Both the position numbers and the translations under genes were made by a program. The notes under the pieces are model-generated. The model saw only the letters and a program-made list of their open reading frames with translations. It made no database searches and was not told the DNA's origin. A stretch of 8,991 nt of DNA from the NCBI GenBank assembly GCA_034432095.1, contig DAOUCV010000059.1, positions 1-8,991 of the forward strand, written 5' to 3'. Below, one piece after another: positions 1-6,742 of this stretch; the first letter of the stretch is position 1; every line of letters begins with the position of its first letter. Origin of the DNA: DAOUCV01 sp034432095 (GTDB taxonomy: Bacteria; Chloroflexota; Dehalococcoidia; Dehalococcoidales; UBA2162).

Positions 1-2
1 CC

Positions 3-236
3 CTGGAGCTCGCCACCCAGTTAGACTTCCTCTTCGAGAATGGCAACTACGATGAGAAGCGGCTCCTTTGCGAGACCGTGCTCAAGCGGGTCTACGTGAA
101 GGAAGGCAAGATAACTGGGGCTGAACTCAACGCACCTTTTGCCCTAATTGCCCGGAATACCGCTGGTTCGGGAACTGTTACGAATGGTGGGGAAGGGGGG
201 ACTCGAACCCCCACGCATTACTGCCCCAGATCCTAA
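3..236 (+). CDS. C-terminal tail of a probable serine recombinase (partial, runs off the left edge)
   Basis: An open frame enters from the left edge and stops at TAA 234-236, giving 77 residues with no start codon in the window. The part around KEGKITGAELNAPFALIA, preceded by LLCETVLKRVYV, resembles the extreme C-terminus of large serine recombinases (resolvase domain, recombinase domain, zinc ribbon, tail), which integrate or excise mobile DNA. The catalytic domain lies outside the window, so the call rests on the tail alone. The last 16 or so codons (from about 185) read through the 3' half of the tRNA-Leu gene on the other strand; that segment (GGEGGTRTP) is antisense tRNA sequence, not recombinase. 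The natural C-terminus was therefore probably set by the insertion site. It could also be a decayed remnant. Family call is moderate; the open frame itself is certain. Confidence 0.55.
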   Translation: MELATQLDFLFENGNYDEKRLLCETVLKRVYVKEGKITGAELNAPFALIARNTAGSGTVTNGGEGGTRTPTHYCPRS

Positions 237-269
237 GTCTGGTCCGTCTGCCAGTTCCGGCACTCCCCC
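185..269 (-). tRNA. tRNA-Leu, anticodon UAG, CCA encoded
   Basis: On the minus strand the sequence folds into a full class II tRNA of 85 nt. The acceptor stem pairs GGGGGAG (269-263) with CTTCCCC (195-189) over 7 bp, followed by discriminator A at 188 and an encoded CCA at 187-185. The D arm is CCG/CGG. The anticodon stem is CCAGA/TCTGG with loop CTTAGGA, giving anticodon TAG, which reads CUN leucine codons. A long variable arm (stem GCA/TGC with a GTAA loop) fits leucine. The T arm is a 5-bp G/C stem around TTCGAGT. The 3' end points toward the left-edge recombinase, which suggests that this gene served as the attachment site. Confidence 0.95.
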
Positions 270-284
270 CACTTTACCAGAAAA

Positions 285-314
285 ATGTTAGCAAAAAAAC
301 GAGGCTCGTGTCCA
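285..314 (-). promoter_or_regulatory. candidate promoter of tRNA-Leu
   Basis: The minus strand carries TGGACA (309-314, one mismatch to TTGACA), an 18-base spacer and TAACAT (285-290, 4 of 6). Initiation would fall near 278, leaving a leader of about nine bases before the mature tRNA 5' end at 269. It lies in the gap downstream of the DUF72 gene, so read-through from that gene is an alternative source of the tRNA. Confidence 0.35.
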
Positions 315-328
315 GAGCTTTTAAAGCG

Positions 329-1066
329 TCACCCATTTGTGCTCTCAATTTTTAGGAAAGTACCGAGTGTTAGGGCATTCTTCACGGCAAAGGCTTCGGC
401 ATCATTATTGAAATAGATGTAGACTGCCTTCAGGTTCCTGGCTAGATTAGCCAGTCTTCTTGCCCAGGCGGCTAATTCCTCATCGGAGTAACAACTTGAG
501 TAGAGACCGCTGCTACCGTGAAATCTGATATAGGCAAAATCGGCTGTCGCCACCAGGGGACAAGTCATGGATGGCATATCAAAGACACAGAACCCTGTAT
601 TATATTTATGTAAAACCTGGAAAACCTCTTCCTCAAGCCAGGACTGGTGCCGAAATTCAACTACATGTCTCAGTCCCCGGGGTAAAGTAGACAGGAATGA
701 TTGCAATCGTTCGTCATTGCGGTGCATATTAGGTGGCAGTTGATATAAGAGCGGACCTAACTTATCACCCAAGATTTTAGCTCTGGTGATAAACTTATCT
801 ACGGCATCTCCGGTATCCCTGAGCCGCTTAATGTGAGTGATAAAACGGCTCACCTTGACAGCAAAGGTGAAATTGGGTGGAGTAGAATCTCGCCAGACAG
901 CAAAAGCCGCCTCTGAAGGCAGGCGGTAGAAACTATTGTTGAGTTCAACTGTGGCGAAATGACTGGCATAAAATTCCAGCCACTTTGTCTTAGCAAGCTT
1001 TTCGGGATAAAACCTCACCCACCAGTGCTCATAATGCCAGCCTGATGTGCCAATATAATAATTCAA
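329..1066 (-). CDS. DUF72 (YecE-like) family protein
   Basis: A 245-residue protein of usual length for the DUF72/YecE family, which has a TIM-barrel-like fold and no firmly established activity. Family hallmarks: IGTSGWHYEHW at residues 5-15, FYPEKL just after it, TVELNNSFYRLPS near 40-52, then FTFAVKVSRFITH and YQLPPN, and the late segment FAYIRFHGSSG. The start is TTG at 1066, immediately before the first conserved motif, with a GGGGGTG stretch a few bases upstream as a plausible ribosome binding site. The usual glycine in the W-x-G-x-FYP motif is replaced (WWVRFYP). The gene is divergent from acpS across a 121-bp gap and is followed on the same strand by tRNA-Leu. No signal peptide or membrane segment is seen, so it is probably cytoplasmic. 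Confidence 0.92.
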   Translation of the reverse strand: MNYYIGTSGWHYEHWWVRFYPEKLAKTKWLEFYASHFATVELNNSFYRLPSEAAFAVWRDSTPPNFTFAVKVSRFITHIKRLRDTGDAVDKFITRAKILGDKLGPLLYQLPPNMHRNDERLQSFLSTLPRGLRHVVEFRHQSWLEEEVFQVLHKYNTGFCVFDMPSMTCPLVATADFAYIRFHGSSGLYSSCYSDEELAAWARRLANLARNLKAVYIYFNNDAEAFAVKNALTLGTFLKIESTNG

Positions 1067-1126
1067 AGTACCACACCCCCCAGTAATAGGCTACCACCTT
1101 TTAGCCACTATCTCAATGGTTTATAA

Positions 1127-1154
1127 TTGACCCGGGTTAGTGCTAAAATATATT
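1127..1154 (+). promoter_or_regulatory. candidate sigma-70-type promoter of acpS
   Basis: TTGACC (1127-1132), a 16-base spacer and TATATT (1149-1154), each box one mismatch from consensus. The predicted start near 1161 would leave a leader of roughly 27 bases before the acpS ATG. It lies in the only gap between the divergent DUF72 and acpS genes. Confidence 0.55.
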
Positions 1155-1187
1155 TCTAACCGGATGGCTAGGCACATATTATAGACG

Positions 1188-1553
1188 ATGCATTATATTG
1201 GTGTAGATATAATAGAAATTGCTCGTATTGAAGAAGCTATAGCACGCTGGGGGGAACGCTTTCTCCGTCGGTTATATACTGAGCTGGAACTCGGTCTCAG
1301 CCGTCGAAAGCCCGGGCTTCTGGCTGCCCGCTTTGCTGGCAAGGAAGCAGTGATGAAAGCCCTTGGCACTGGAGCAAGGGGGATAAGCTGGAAAGAGATT
1401 GAGATAGTAACCGAACCTAGTGGCAAGCCGTTAGTCCATCTGTACGGTAAAGCACAAAATAGAGCTGTTGCTCTCGGGCTGGGTAAGCTAGCTATCAGTC
1501 TGTCCGATTCCAAGGAATATGCTATCGCCTTTGTCATTGCCGAAACAAGGTAG
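1188..1553 (+). CDS. acpS: holo-[acyl-carrier-protein] synthase
   Basis: AcpS moves the 4'-phosphopantetheine arm of CoA onto the serine of apo-ACP, activating it for fatty acid synthesis in the cytoplasm. The 121-residue length is normal for the small trimeric bacterial enzyme. The N-terminal GVDIIEIARI contains the metal-binding Asp7. FAGKEAVMKALGTG (49-62) holds the second metal ligand Glu53. WKEIEIVTEPSGKP and LSDSKEYAIA complete the family pattern. In that last motif most homologues have His after SLS; here it is Asp107, an uncommon but probably tolerated change. ATG 1188 is the natural start because the first motif begins at residue 4; the ribosome binding site is weak. The gene converges on the NYN gene with only 10 bases between stop codons and no room for a terminator. 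Confidence 0.95.
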   Translation: MHYIGVDIIEIARIEEAIARWGERFLRRLYTELELGLSRRKPGLLAARFAGKEAVMKALGTGARGISWKEIEIVTEPSGKPLVHLYGKAQNRAVALGLGKLAISLSDSKEYAIAFVIAETR

Positions 1554-1563
1554 GACGGTTCAG

Positions 1564-2103
1564 TTATTTCCAGCAACCTCTCAAGAGTCGGCCGTCTATA
1601 GTTATCACTCTGTCAGCTACTTCCCTTAATGGCCGGGAGGTCCGCTCTTTGCCAAACAGCGCCACCTCTACATTCTTCCCGTTATCCTTTACCGCCTGCA
1701 GGGCACCTACATAATCGCTATCCCCGGCAACAAGAACTGCCACGTCGTAATTATTCTTAAAACTGTGGGTTAACAGGTCAGTGGTTAATTGTATATCAAC
1801 CCCCTTCTCCAGAGGTGGCGTATTAGGCCAATTGAAGTAGACTAGACGCCCTAAACGTAGCTCGCAATAGGGTATGGCCCTAACACTGGCAAAGAAGGCC
1901 TGCTGGTGTTGATAGCGCTCCGGCTCCTCTTTGCGCCCCACTATGGCATTATAGTAATAGATTCTTATCAACCGGCGCTTACCCTGGAGTTTTTGGCAGA
2001 ACTTACCTATGTCTATATCGGTCCTCTTAAAATACCCTTTAAGGGAATGGTATAGGTTACTACCGTCAATAAATATCATTAGCCGGTCTGTTTTATCCGT
2101 CAT
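1564..2103 (-). CDS. NYN-domain protein (LabA/DUF88-like, PIN-fold putative RNase)
   Basis: A protein of about 179 residues with the NYN domain, a PIN-like fold associated with metal-dependent RNA cleavage. Acidic residues expected at the active site are visible: IFIDGSNLYHSL (Asp13, Asn16), EKGVDIQLTTDLL (Asp103, Asp109) and LVAGDSDY (Asp128, Asp130). The domain occupies nearly the whole protein; no DNA-binding or OST-HTH extension is present. I chose ATG at 2103 because GAGGTG (2108-2113) precedes it by four bases. A longer version from TTG at 2148 is possible, but that codon falls within a good -10 box. The gene converges on acpS and is transcribed away from the structured region to its right. 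The substrate is unknown; RNA turnover or toxin-like roles are both conceivable. Confidence 0.88.
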   Translation of the reverse strand: MTDKTDRLMIFIDGSNLYHSLKGYFKRTDIDIGKFCQKLQGKRRLIRIYYYNAIVGRKEEPERYQHQQAFFASVRAIPYCELRLGRLVYFNWPNTPPLEKGVDIQLTTDLLTHSFKNNYDVAVLVAGDSDYVGALQAVKDNGKNVEVALFGKERTSRPLREVADRVITIDGRLLRGCWK

Positions 2104-2147
2104 ATCGCACCTCGTATCAACGCTTCTTATGTTATGTTGACTAATCA

Positions 2148-2177
2148 ATTATACACTTTCTAGCATAGAATTGCGAA
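2148..2177 (-). promoter_or_regulatory. candidate promoter of the NYN gene
   Basis: The minus strand shows a perfect TATAAT (2148-2153) preceded by an 18-base spacer and TTCGCA (2172-2177, 4 of 6). The predicted start near 2141 gives a leader of about 38 bases to the ATG at 2103, which supports the shorter start choice for that gene. Confidence 0.5.
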
Positions 2178-2188
2178 GGGCGATAGAA

Positions 2189-2229
2189 GGAGACTCTAAA
2201 GAGGGACGAAGCCTCTCTTTAAAGTCTCC
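2189..2229. repeat. long inverted repeat between two divergent promoters
   Basis: GGAGACT (2189-2195) pairs with AGTCTCC (2223-2229), and after one mismatch TAAAGAG (2197-2203) pairs with CTCTTTA (2215-2221), giving 14 bp in two blocks around an 11-base loop. The loop region reads GAGAGGCTTCGTCCCTC on the minus strand, close to the GAGAGGCTTCGCCTCTC unit at 6871-6887, so it belongs to the dispersed hairpin family of this window. No T-run follows on either strand, so it is not an obvious terminator. Its position between the NYN promoter and the + strand promoter could also suit an operator. Confidence 0.6.
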
Positions 2230-2239
2230 TCCCCCAAAC

Positions 2240-2268
2240 TTGACAGCTGGCATTGATTGTGCTTAAAT
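2240..2268 (+). promoter_or_regulatory. candidate promoter driving the structured RNA region
   Basis: A perfect TTGACA (2240-2245), a 17-base spacer and TTAAAT (2263-2268, 4 of 6). Initiation is expected near 2275, just ahead of the structured segment and its leader ORF. No protein gene on the + strand begins between here and 2624 except the 14-codon ORF. Confidence 0.45.
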
Positions 2269-2319
2269 TAATTTAGAAGCTACATGTTACCGCTCGAATT
2301 TTGCTTCGGGAGGTGAATC

Positions 2320-2364
2320 ATGAGGCTTCACGCAATATTGGGGGTGTGGCAGGTTGACTGTTGA
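2320..2364 (+). CDS. possible 14-residue leader peptide
   Basis: ATG at 2320 is preceded six bases upstream by GGAGG (2309-2313 within GGGAGGTG), one of the best ribosome binding sites in the window, and the frame ends at TGA 2362-2364 after MRLHAILGVWQVDC. No residue is strongly over-represented, so a classical amino-acid attenuator is not indicated. The stop codon overlaps the first bases of hairpin A, so a terminating ribosome would prevent that hairpin from forming. The start codon sits in the loop of a small stem GTGAA/TTCAC (2313-2317, 2327-2331), and the ribosome binding site is the 5' strand of the long-range stem. Translation is unproven; the ORF could be chance. Confidence 0.35.
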   Translation: MRLHAILGVWQVDC

Positions 2365-2494
2365 TGCCCTGCTAGGCAGGGCATCCGAAACTCGAACCCG
2401 ACTCGGTCGGGTGAGTTGAGACCAGTCTTACAGAGAAGAGGTCTACTGCGGTGGTGAACACCGCAAGTGAGTTGGGCTCGAGAGACCAGACTAG

Positions 2495-2532
2495 GATGGA
2501 GGGCATTTTGCAAAATGCCCTCCATCATTTTT
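2495..2532 (+). terminator. intrinsic terminator formed by a perfect 32-base palindrome
   Basis: Bases 2495-2526 are perfectly self-complementary around a central GC. As RNA this gives a stem of at least 14 bp with a tetraloop TGCA, G/C-rich at the base, followed by ATTTTT (2527-2532). The T-run is on the + strand side only, so it would end + strand transcripts, that is, the structured RNA. It lies 92 bases upstream of the DUF1893 start, so it could also act as a conditional attenuator. Confidence 0.72.
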
Positions 2533-2567
2533 CTCCCAAGCAAAATCTGTCTGAAGCCGACCTTAGT

Positions 2568-2583
2568 CTGTCAAGCTTGACAG
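2568..2583. repeat. 16-base perfect palindrome containing two opposed TTGACA boxes
   Basis: CTGTCAAGCTTGACAG is a perfect palindrome. Its right half is part of the 10-mer CTTGACAGCT (2576-2585), which is identical to 2239-2248 on the other side of the structured region. It could be an operator, or its TTGACA (2577-2582) with TATCCT (2601-2606, 18-base spacer) could be a weak promoter. The start predicted from that pair falls on the presumed DUF1893 ribosome binding site, which weakens the promoter reading. Confidence 0.45.
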
Positions 2584-2623
2584 CTAGAGAGCCACAGGTT
2601 TATCCTTACAAGGGTAACTACCA

Positions 2624-3082
2624 ATGTACATGCCTTTGTTCAATGAATTTCTGGTAAGTGCCGATAGTCTGCGGGTATACCAGGATAGCCAACTACTCTT
2701 CTCATCATCTAAGGACGGGCTGCTCCCCCTACTTGAATATATTGAGAGGTTGGCTCCATCTCGCCGCGGGGTAACAGTCTTTGACAAGATAATGGGTAAC
2801 GCATCGGCTCTACTATCTGTTGAGGCTAACTGTAAGGAGATTTTCAGCCCGTTAGGCAGTCAGCTCGCCGTCAAGACCTTAGAGGAATATGGCATCAAAT
2901 ACCACATCACCAAAATTGTACCCTATATTCAACAACCCAACGGAGAAGATATGTGCCCCATGGAGAAGCTATCACTAGATAAAGAACCAGAAGAATTCTA
3001 CGGAGTCATTAAAAGCATGATTGAACAGGGGGACAGAAGGACGAAAAAATACCACAAACAGATTAATACCCGAACAACTTAA
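2624..3082 (+). CDS. DUF1893 family protein (deaminase-like fold)
   Basis: 152 residues matching the DUF1893 family, whose members have a cytidine-deaminase-like fold but no known reaction. Visible family features: an early strand SLRVYQDSQLLFSSSKDGLLPLLEYI (about 15-40, in two blocks), FDKIMGNASALLSVEA (53-68) where homologues usually have DKxxGKAAA, EEYGIKYH (87-94) and VPYIQQPNGEDMCPMEKL (99-116) with the conserved Cys111. The Lys-to-Asn change at position 59 in the GKAAA-like motif is a deviation. ATG 2624 has an AAGGG ribosome binding site about ten bases upstream; the in-frame ATG at 2630 is an alternative. The last 15 or so residues are polar and probably disordered. It is followed after 31 bases by the metallo-hydrolase gene on the same strand, so the two probably form one operon downstream of the structured leader. 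Confidence 0.85.
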   Translation: MYMPLFNEFLVSADSLRVYQDSQLLFSSSKDGLLPLLEYIERLAPSRRGVTVFDKIMGNASALLSVEANCKEIFSPLGSQLAVKTLEEYGIKYHITKIVPYIQQPNGEDMCPMEKLSLDKEPEEFYGVIKSMIEQGDRRTKKYHKQINTRTT

Positions 3083-3113
3083 CCAGCCCCGATGGAATTT
3101 TGAAGGAGGAATA

Positions 3114-3929
3114 ATGCAAAGGATTACCGAAAATGTCTATGTGGAAACCGGGTTTCGAGGCTGTAATACCAGCTTCGTCGTCACCAAAGAAGGGGTAGTC
3201 ATGATTGACACCCCCCAGGTTCCCGCCGAGGCAATAAAGTGGCGTGATGAGATTGCCAAGCACGGTCGGGTGCGCTACCTGATAAACACCGAGCCCCACG
3301 GCGACCACATCACCGGGAACTACTTCTTTGAGGGTACGGTAGTGGCTCACGAAGGCACCAGAGAGGAGATTTTAGCCTCCTCAGTAGAGCAGTTGAAGGA
3401 AATGACCCGGCAGATGGCTCCTGATAGCCTCCACCTACTGGAAGGATACCGCTATCGCCCGCCTACCATCACCCTTTCCCAGCGGCTGACCCTTTATCTC
3501 GGTAACCACACCTTTCGGCTTATCCACCTGCCCGGACACAGCCCTTATGAAGTGGCAGTCTTTGTCCCTGAAGAGAAGGTGGTGTTCACTGGCGACAACG
3601 TAGTCTATAAAACACAGCCTTTCCTCCGGCAAGCCGTCCCCTACAAGTGGCTAGACTCGCTCAAGCGACTTCAGAAACTGGATGCCGATTTTGTGGTTCC
3701 CGGGCACGGCAAGGTCTGCGACCGGAGTTACCTCCCGGAGATGAGTGCCTTGATTCAGGCATGGATAGATGCCGCCACTACGGCTATTAAGCAGGGGATG
3801 AGCCTGGAGGAAGCTCAAGAAAATACCGCCCTCCTCCAACGCTTCGGCATAAAACTAGTGACCGAGCCTATGGCAAAAATGATACCCCGCATGAACCTGG
3901 CACGCTTGTATGAAGTGCTGAAAAAGTAG
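3114..3929 (+). CDS. metallo-beta-lactamase-fold hydrolase with E-x-H-x-D-H motif
   Basis: A 271-residue MBL-fold metal-dependent hydrolase, probably cytoplasmic since no signal peptide is visible. Fold landmarks in order: CNTSFVVTKEGVVMIDTP (17-34), the metal motif INTEPHGDHITGN (57-69), LIHLPGHSPYEVAVF with His142, VVFTGDNVV with Asp161, and FVVPGHG with His198. The first His of the usual H-x-H-x-D-H is Glu60, so the site is E60, H62, D64, H65, H142, D161 and H198. ATG 3114 is preceded by AAGGAGG (3103-3109); the frame stays open to 3021 upstream but that part overlaps the DUF1893 gene and has no family similarity. The substrate cannot be deduced. It ends nine bases before the convergent rarA stop codon. 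Confidence 0.9.
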   Translation: MQRITENVYVETGFRGCNTSFVVTKEGVVMIDTPQVPAEAIKWRDEIAKHGRVRYLINTEPHGDHITGNYFFEGTVVAHEGTREEILASSVEQLKEMTRQMAPDSLHLLEGYRYRPPTITLSQRLTLYLGNHTFRLIHLPGHSPYEVAVFVPEEKVVFTGDNVVYKTQPFLRQAVPYKWLDSLKRLQKLDADFVVPGHGKVCDRSYLPEMSALIQAWIDAATTAIKQGMSLEEAQENTALLQRFGIKLVTEPMAKMIPRMNLARLYEVLKK

Positions 3930-3938
3930 GAAGAGACT

Positions 3939-5297
<1,359 letters not shown>

Positions 5298-5302
5298 TCC
5301 AT

Positions 5303-5420
5303 CCTCACCCCCTTTAAGCACCCAGAAAAATCAAAGATTTTTCTGGGAACCCCCTTGATCCCTCTCTCCTTTGAAAGGAGAGGGGAAAATGAGTATATAA
5401 GAAGGGTTTCGCCCCTCTTT
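5303..5420. repeat. intergenic palindromic repeat, copy 1
   Basis: This fills the gap between the Memo/AMMECR1 gene and rarA. It starts with a 50-base unit (5304-5353) almost identical to 6744-6793: CACCCCCTTTAAGCA followed by a 12-bp hairpin CCCAGAAAAATC (5321-5332) with its complement at 5336-5347, loop AAA. Next come a CTCTCCT/AGGAGAG hairpin (5364-5370 with 5376-5382) and a TTTCG-loop hairpin near 5401-5419. On the minus strand the unit carries GGGGGTGAGG, the ribosome binding site of rarA. Confidence 0.85.
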
Positions 5421-5428
5421 ACCGCCCT

Positions 5429-6739
5429 TTACTTATACCTCTTCACCTGAAACCGATAGAGCTTTATTGGTTCGTCGGGGGCGATGCCGGCTTTCTGCCG
5501 GCAGATGGAAATCTGCTGTTCCACGCTGTCCACCCCTTCAAGGTCGGGGAGGAGTAAGCCCCGCCGCCAGCCCGACTGCACAATAACACCGTACTTCTTG
5601 GGGTCAAGCTGCTCTATACCATCAATAGGCTCAGGTGTTGTCAAGACGTCCACGCTGTAGTCAAGGTCTTTAAGCTCATTGGGGGCAATGGGGGGGAAGC
5701 GCGGGTCCCGGGTAGCTGAGCTGATAGCGTTGGCAATAACTTCCTCAGCGACATTATTCGTCGCCGGTTCAAAGGTGCCGATGCAACCCCGCAGGTCGCC
5801 AAGCTTGTGAATGGAAACAAACACCCCTGCCCTCTCCTTCATCTCAGGGGTAAGTTCCTTCGGCGGCTCAGGAATCTTCCCTTCCCTGACATAGGTCTCT
5901 ACCGTCTCCCTGGCTAATTTCACCAGAGGGGACATCCCGGTGATGATTATCCCGGCATAGCCTACCACGCTACTATAATCGTTGGTAGTATCACCGCTGG
6001 TCATATATTTAACCAGCTCCGCTCCTTTGGCACCCAGCTCCTTGGCAGCACAGATGAGGCTGACCGCAGTGGCGTAGCCACACATGGTGATATTGAATTC
6101 CCGGACACGCTTTATCAGTTCGTCCTCGTTCAAATCCAGCATAGCTTCTATCGCCCGGGAGTCCTTACTCCGGGCTGATTCCTGTGGCTCATAGTGGGTC
6201 ATATCACTGGAGGCGATGATTACCACCTCTCGATTTAGCTGCTTAATCGCTTTAGCGAGCGCCCTGCCGACTTCCTTATACATATCCCCACTGGCATAGC
6301 TGAGGACGATGGGCACGAGCTTGATGTCCGGTTTGAAATACTGCAAAAAAGGGAGTTGAACCTCAATAGAGTGCTCGTATTGATGGGCCCTGTAGTCCTC
6401 CTGTAAGTATCTGGAAGCTGCCAGAATCTGCTTGCCCAGCCCCGAATCAATCTCTACTTCGCCCAGCGGTGTTTTCCATACGCCTTCGGTCATAATACTG
6501 AGAGGCTTGCCACCCCCGGTGTGATTGGGACCGATAATGACAAAGGTATCCTTGAATTTGATTCGGGAGATAGTCGCCCCGGTTACCGGACCAGAATAGA
6601 TATACCCGGCATGGGGTAAAACCAAGCCAATTACTTCTTCCCTGGTCGCTTTCTCATCGACCATCTCTCTAATCATCGACCTCAGCTCGGTAGGTGAACC
6701 CGGATAGAACTGCCCGGCGACAACTGAGTTTCTAATCAT
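5429..6739 (-). CDS. AmmeMemoRadiSam system proteins B and A fused (Memo + AMMECR1)
   Basis: A 436-residue natural fusion. Residues 1 to about 268 are the Memo domain (system protein B, extradiol-dioxygenase-like fold), starting MIRNSVVAGQFYPG with conserved LPHAGY (His43), GPNHTG (His73), YEHSIEVQLPFL, SSDMTHY and MCGYAT (Cys220). The two His and the Cys match the metal-ligand positions known in human MEMO1. Residues about 272-436 are the AMMECR1 domain (system protein A) with the signature LRGCIGTF (316-323, Cys319), then RDPRFPP and YGVIVQSGWRRGLLLP. The two domains are usually separate proteins. ATG 6739 follows GGGGGTGAG supplied by an intergenic repeat; GTG 6748 is a weaker alternative. 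The third system component lies 149 bases upstream on the same strand. The joint reaction of the system is not evident from the sequence. Confidence 0.93.
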   Translation of the reverse strand: MIRNSVVAGQFYPGSPTELRSMIREMVDEKATREEVIGLVLPHAGYIYSGPVTGATISRIKFKDTFVIIGPNHTGGGKPLSIMTEGVWKTPLGEVEIDSGLGKQILAASRYLQEDYRAHQYEHSIEVQLPFLQYFKPDIKLVPIVLSYASGDMYKEVGRALAKAIKQLNREVVIIASSDMTHYEPQESARSKDSRAIEAMLDLNEDELIKRVREFNITMCGYATAVSLICAAKELGAKGAELVKYMTSGDTTNDYSSVVGYAGIIITGMSPLVKLARETVETYVREGKIPEPPKELTPEMKERAGVFVSIHKLGDLRGCIGTFEPATNNVAEEVIANAISSATRDPRFPPIAPNELKDLDYSVDVLTTPEPIDGIEQLDPKKYGVIVQSGWRRGLLLPDLEGVDSVEQQISICRQKAGIAPDEPIKLYRFQVKRYK

Positions 6740-6742
6740 TAA

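Larger units (their letters stand above)
2275..2546 (+). ncRNA. candidate structured RNA or attenuator leader of unknown class
   Basis: This stretch contains no conventional gene but a nested set of stems. A long-range stem of 14 bp with one bulged C pairs 2298-2312 with 2533-2546. Inside are hairpin A (GATGCCCTGC 2363-2372 with 2376-2385, 10 bp, loop TAG), hairpin B (2389-2393 plus 2396-2402 with 2406-2417, 12 bp, two-base bulge), hairpin C (GCGGTG 2448-2453 with 2459-2464) carried on a stem GGTCT/AGACC (2440-2444, 2483-2487) stacked on AGTCT/AGACT (2424-2428, 2488-2492), and the terminator-like palindrome at 2495-2526. I see no match to the RNase P, tmRNA, SRP, 6S, T-box or common riboswitch signatures I know. 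A short mobile DNA element with terminal inverted repeats would also explain the outer stem. Strand is set by the promoter, leader ORF and T-run. Confidence 0.45.

Noticed and set aside
293..319. A terminator after the DUF72 gene: GCTC/GAGC hairpin followed by a T-run (293-299) on the minus strand.
   Set aside because: The stem is only four base pairs and stands a few bases off the T-run; too weak to list as a terminator.
1193..1576. A 127-codon open frame antisense to acpS.
   Set aside because: It is fully opposite a clear acpS gene, is rich in Arg, Ser and Pro, and has no family motifs.
2354..2423. Resemblance to a hammerhead ribozyme: CTGTTGA, a hairpin, then CGAAAC and a second hairpin.
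   Set aside because: The core differs from CUGATGA at an essential position, and three extra bases separate the hairpin from GAAA, so the three-way junction cannot form as in known hammerheads.
2441..2532. Possible T-box leader, since GCGGTGGT precedes a terminator.
   Set aside because: The AGGGTGGNACCGCG block is not present, and no aminoacyl-tRNA synthetase or amino-acid gene follows.
2328..2657. Open frames of 71 codons (minus, 2328-2543) and 68 codons (plus, 2451-2657) through the structured region.
   Set aside because: Both read through hairpin arms and the palindrome, lack ribosome binding sites, and show no protein-like composition; they follow from the repeats.
6235..6450. Short minus-strand frame inside the Memo domain, and similar frames inside rarA, the MBL gene and purQ.
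   Set aside because: These are other-frame shadows of well-supported genes, with no ribosome binding site or family motif.
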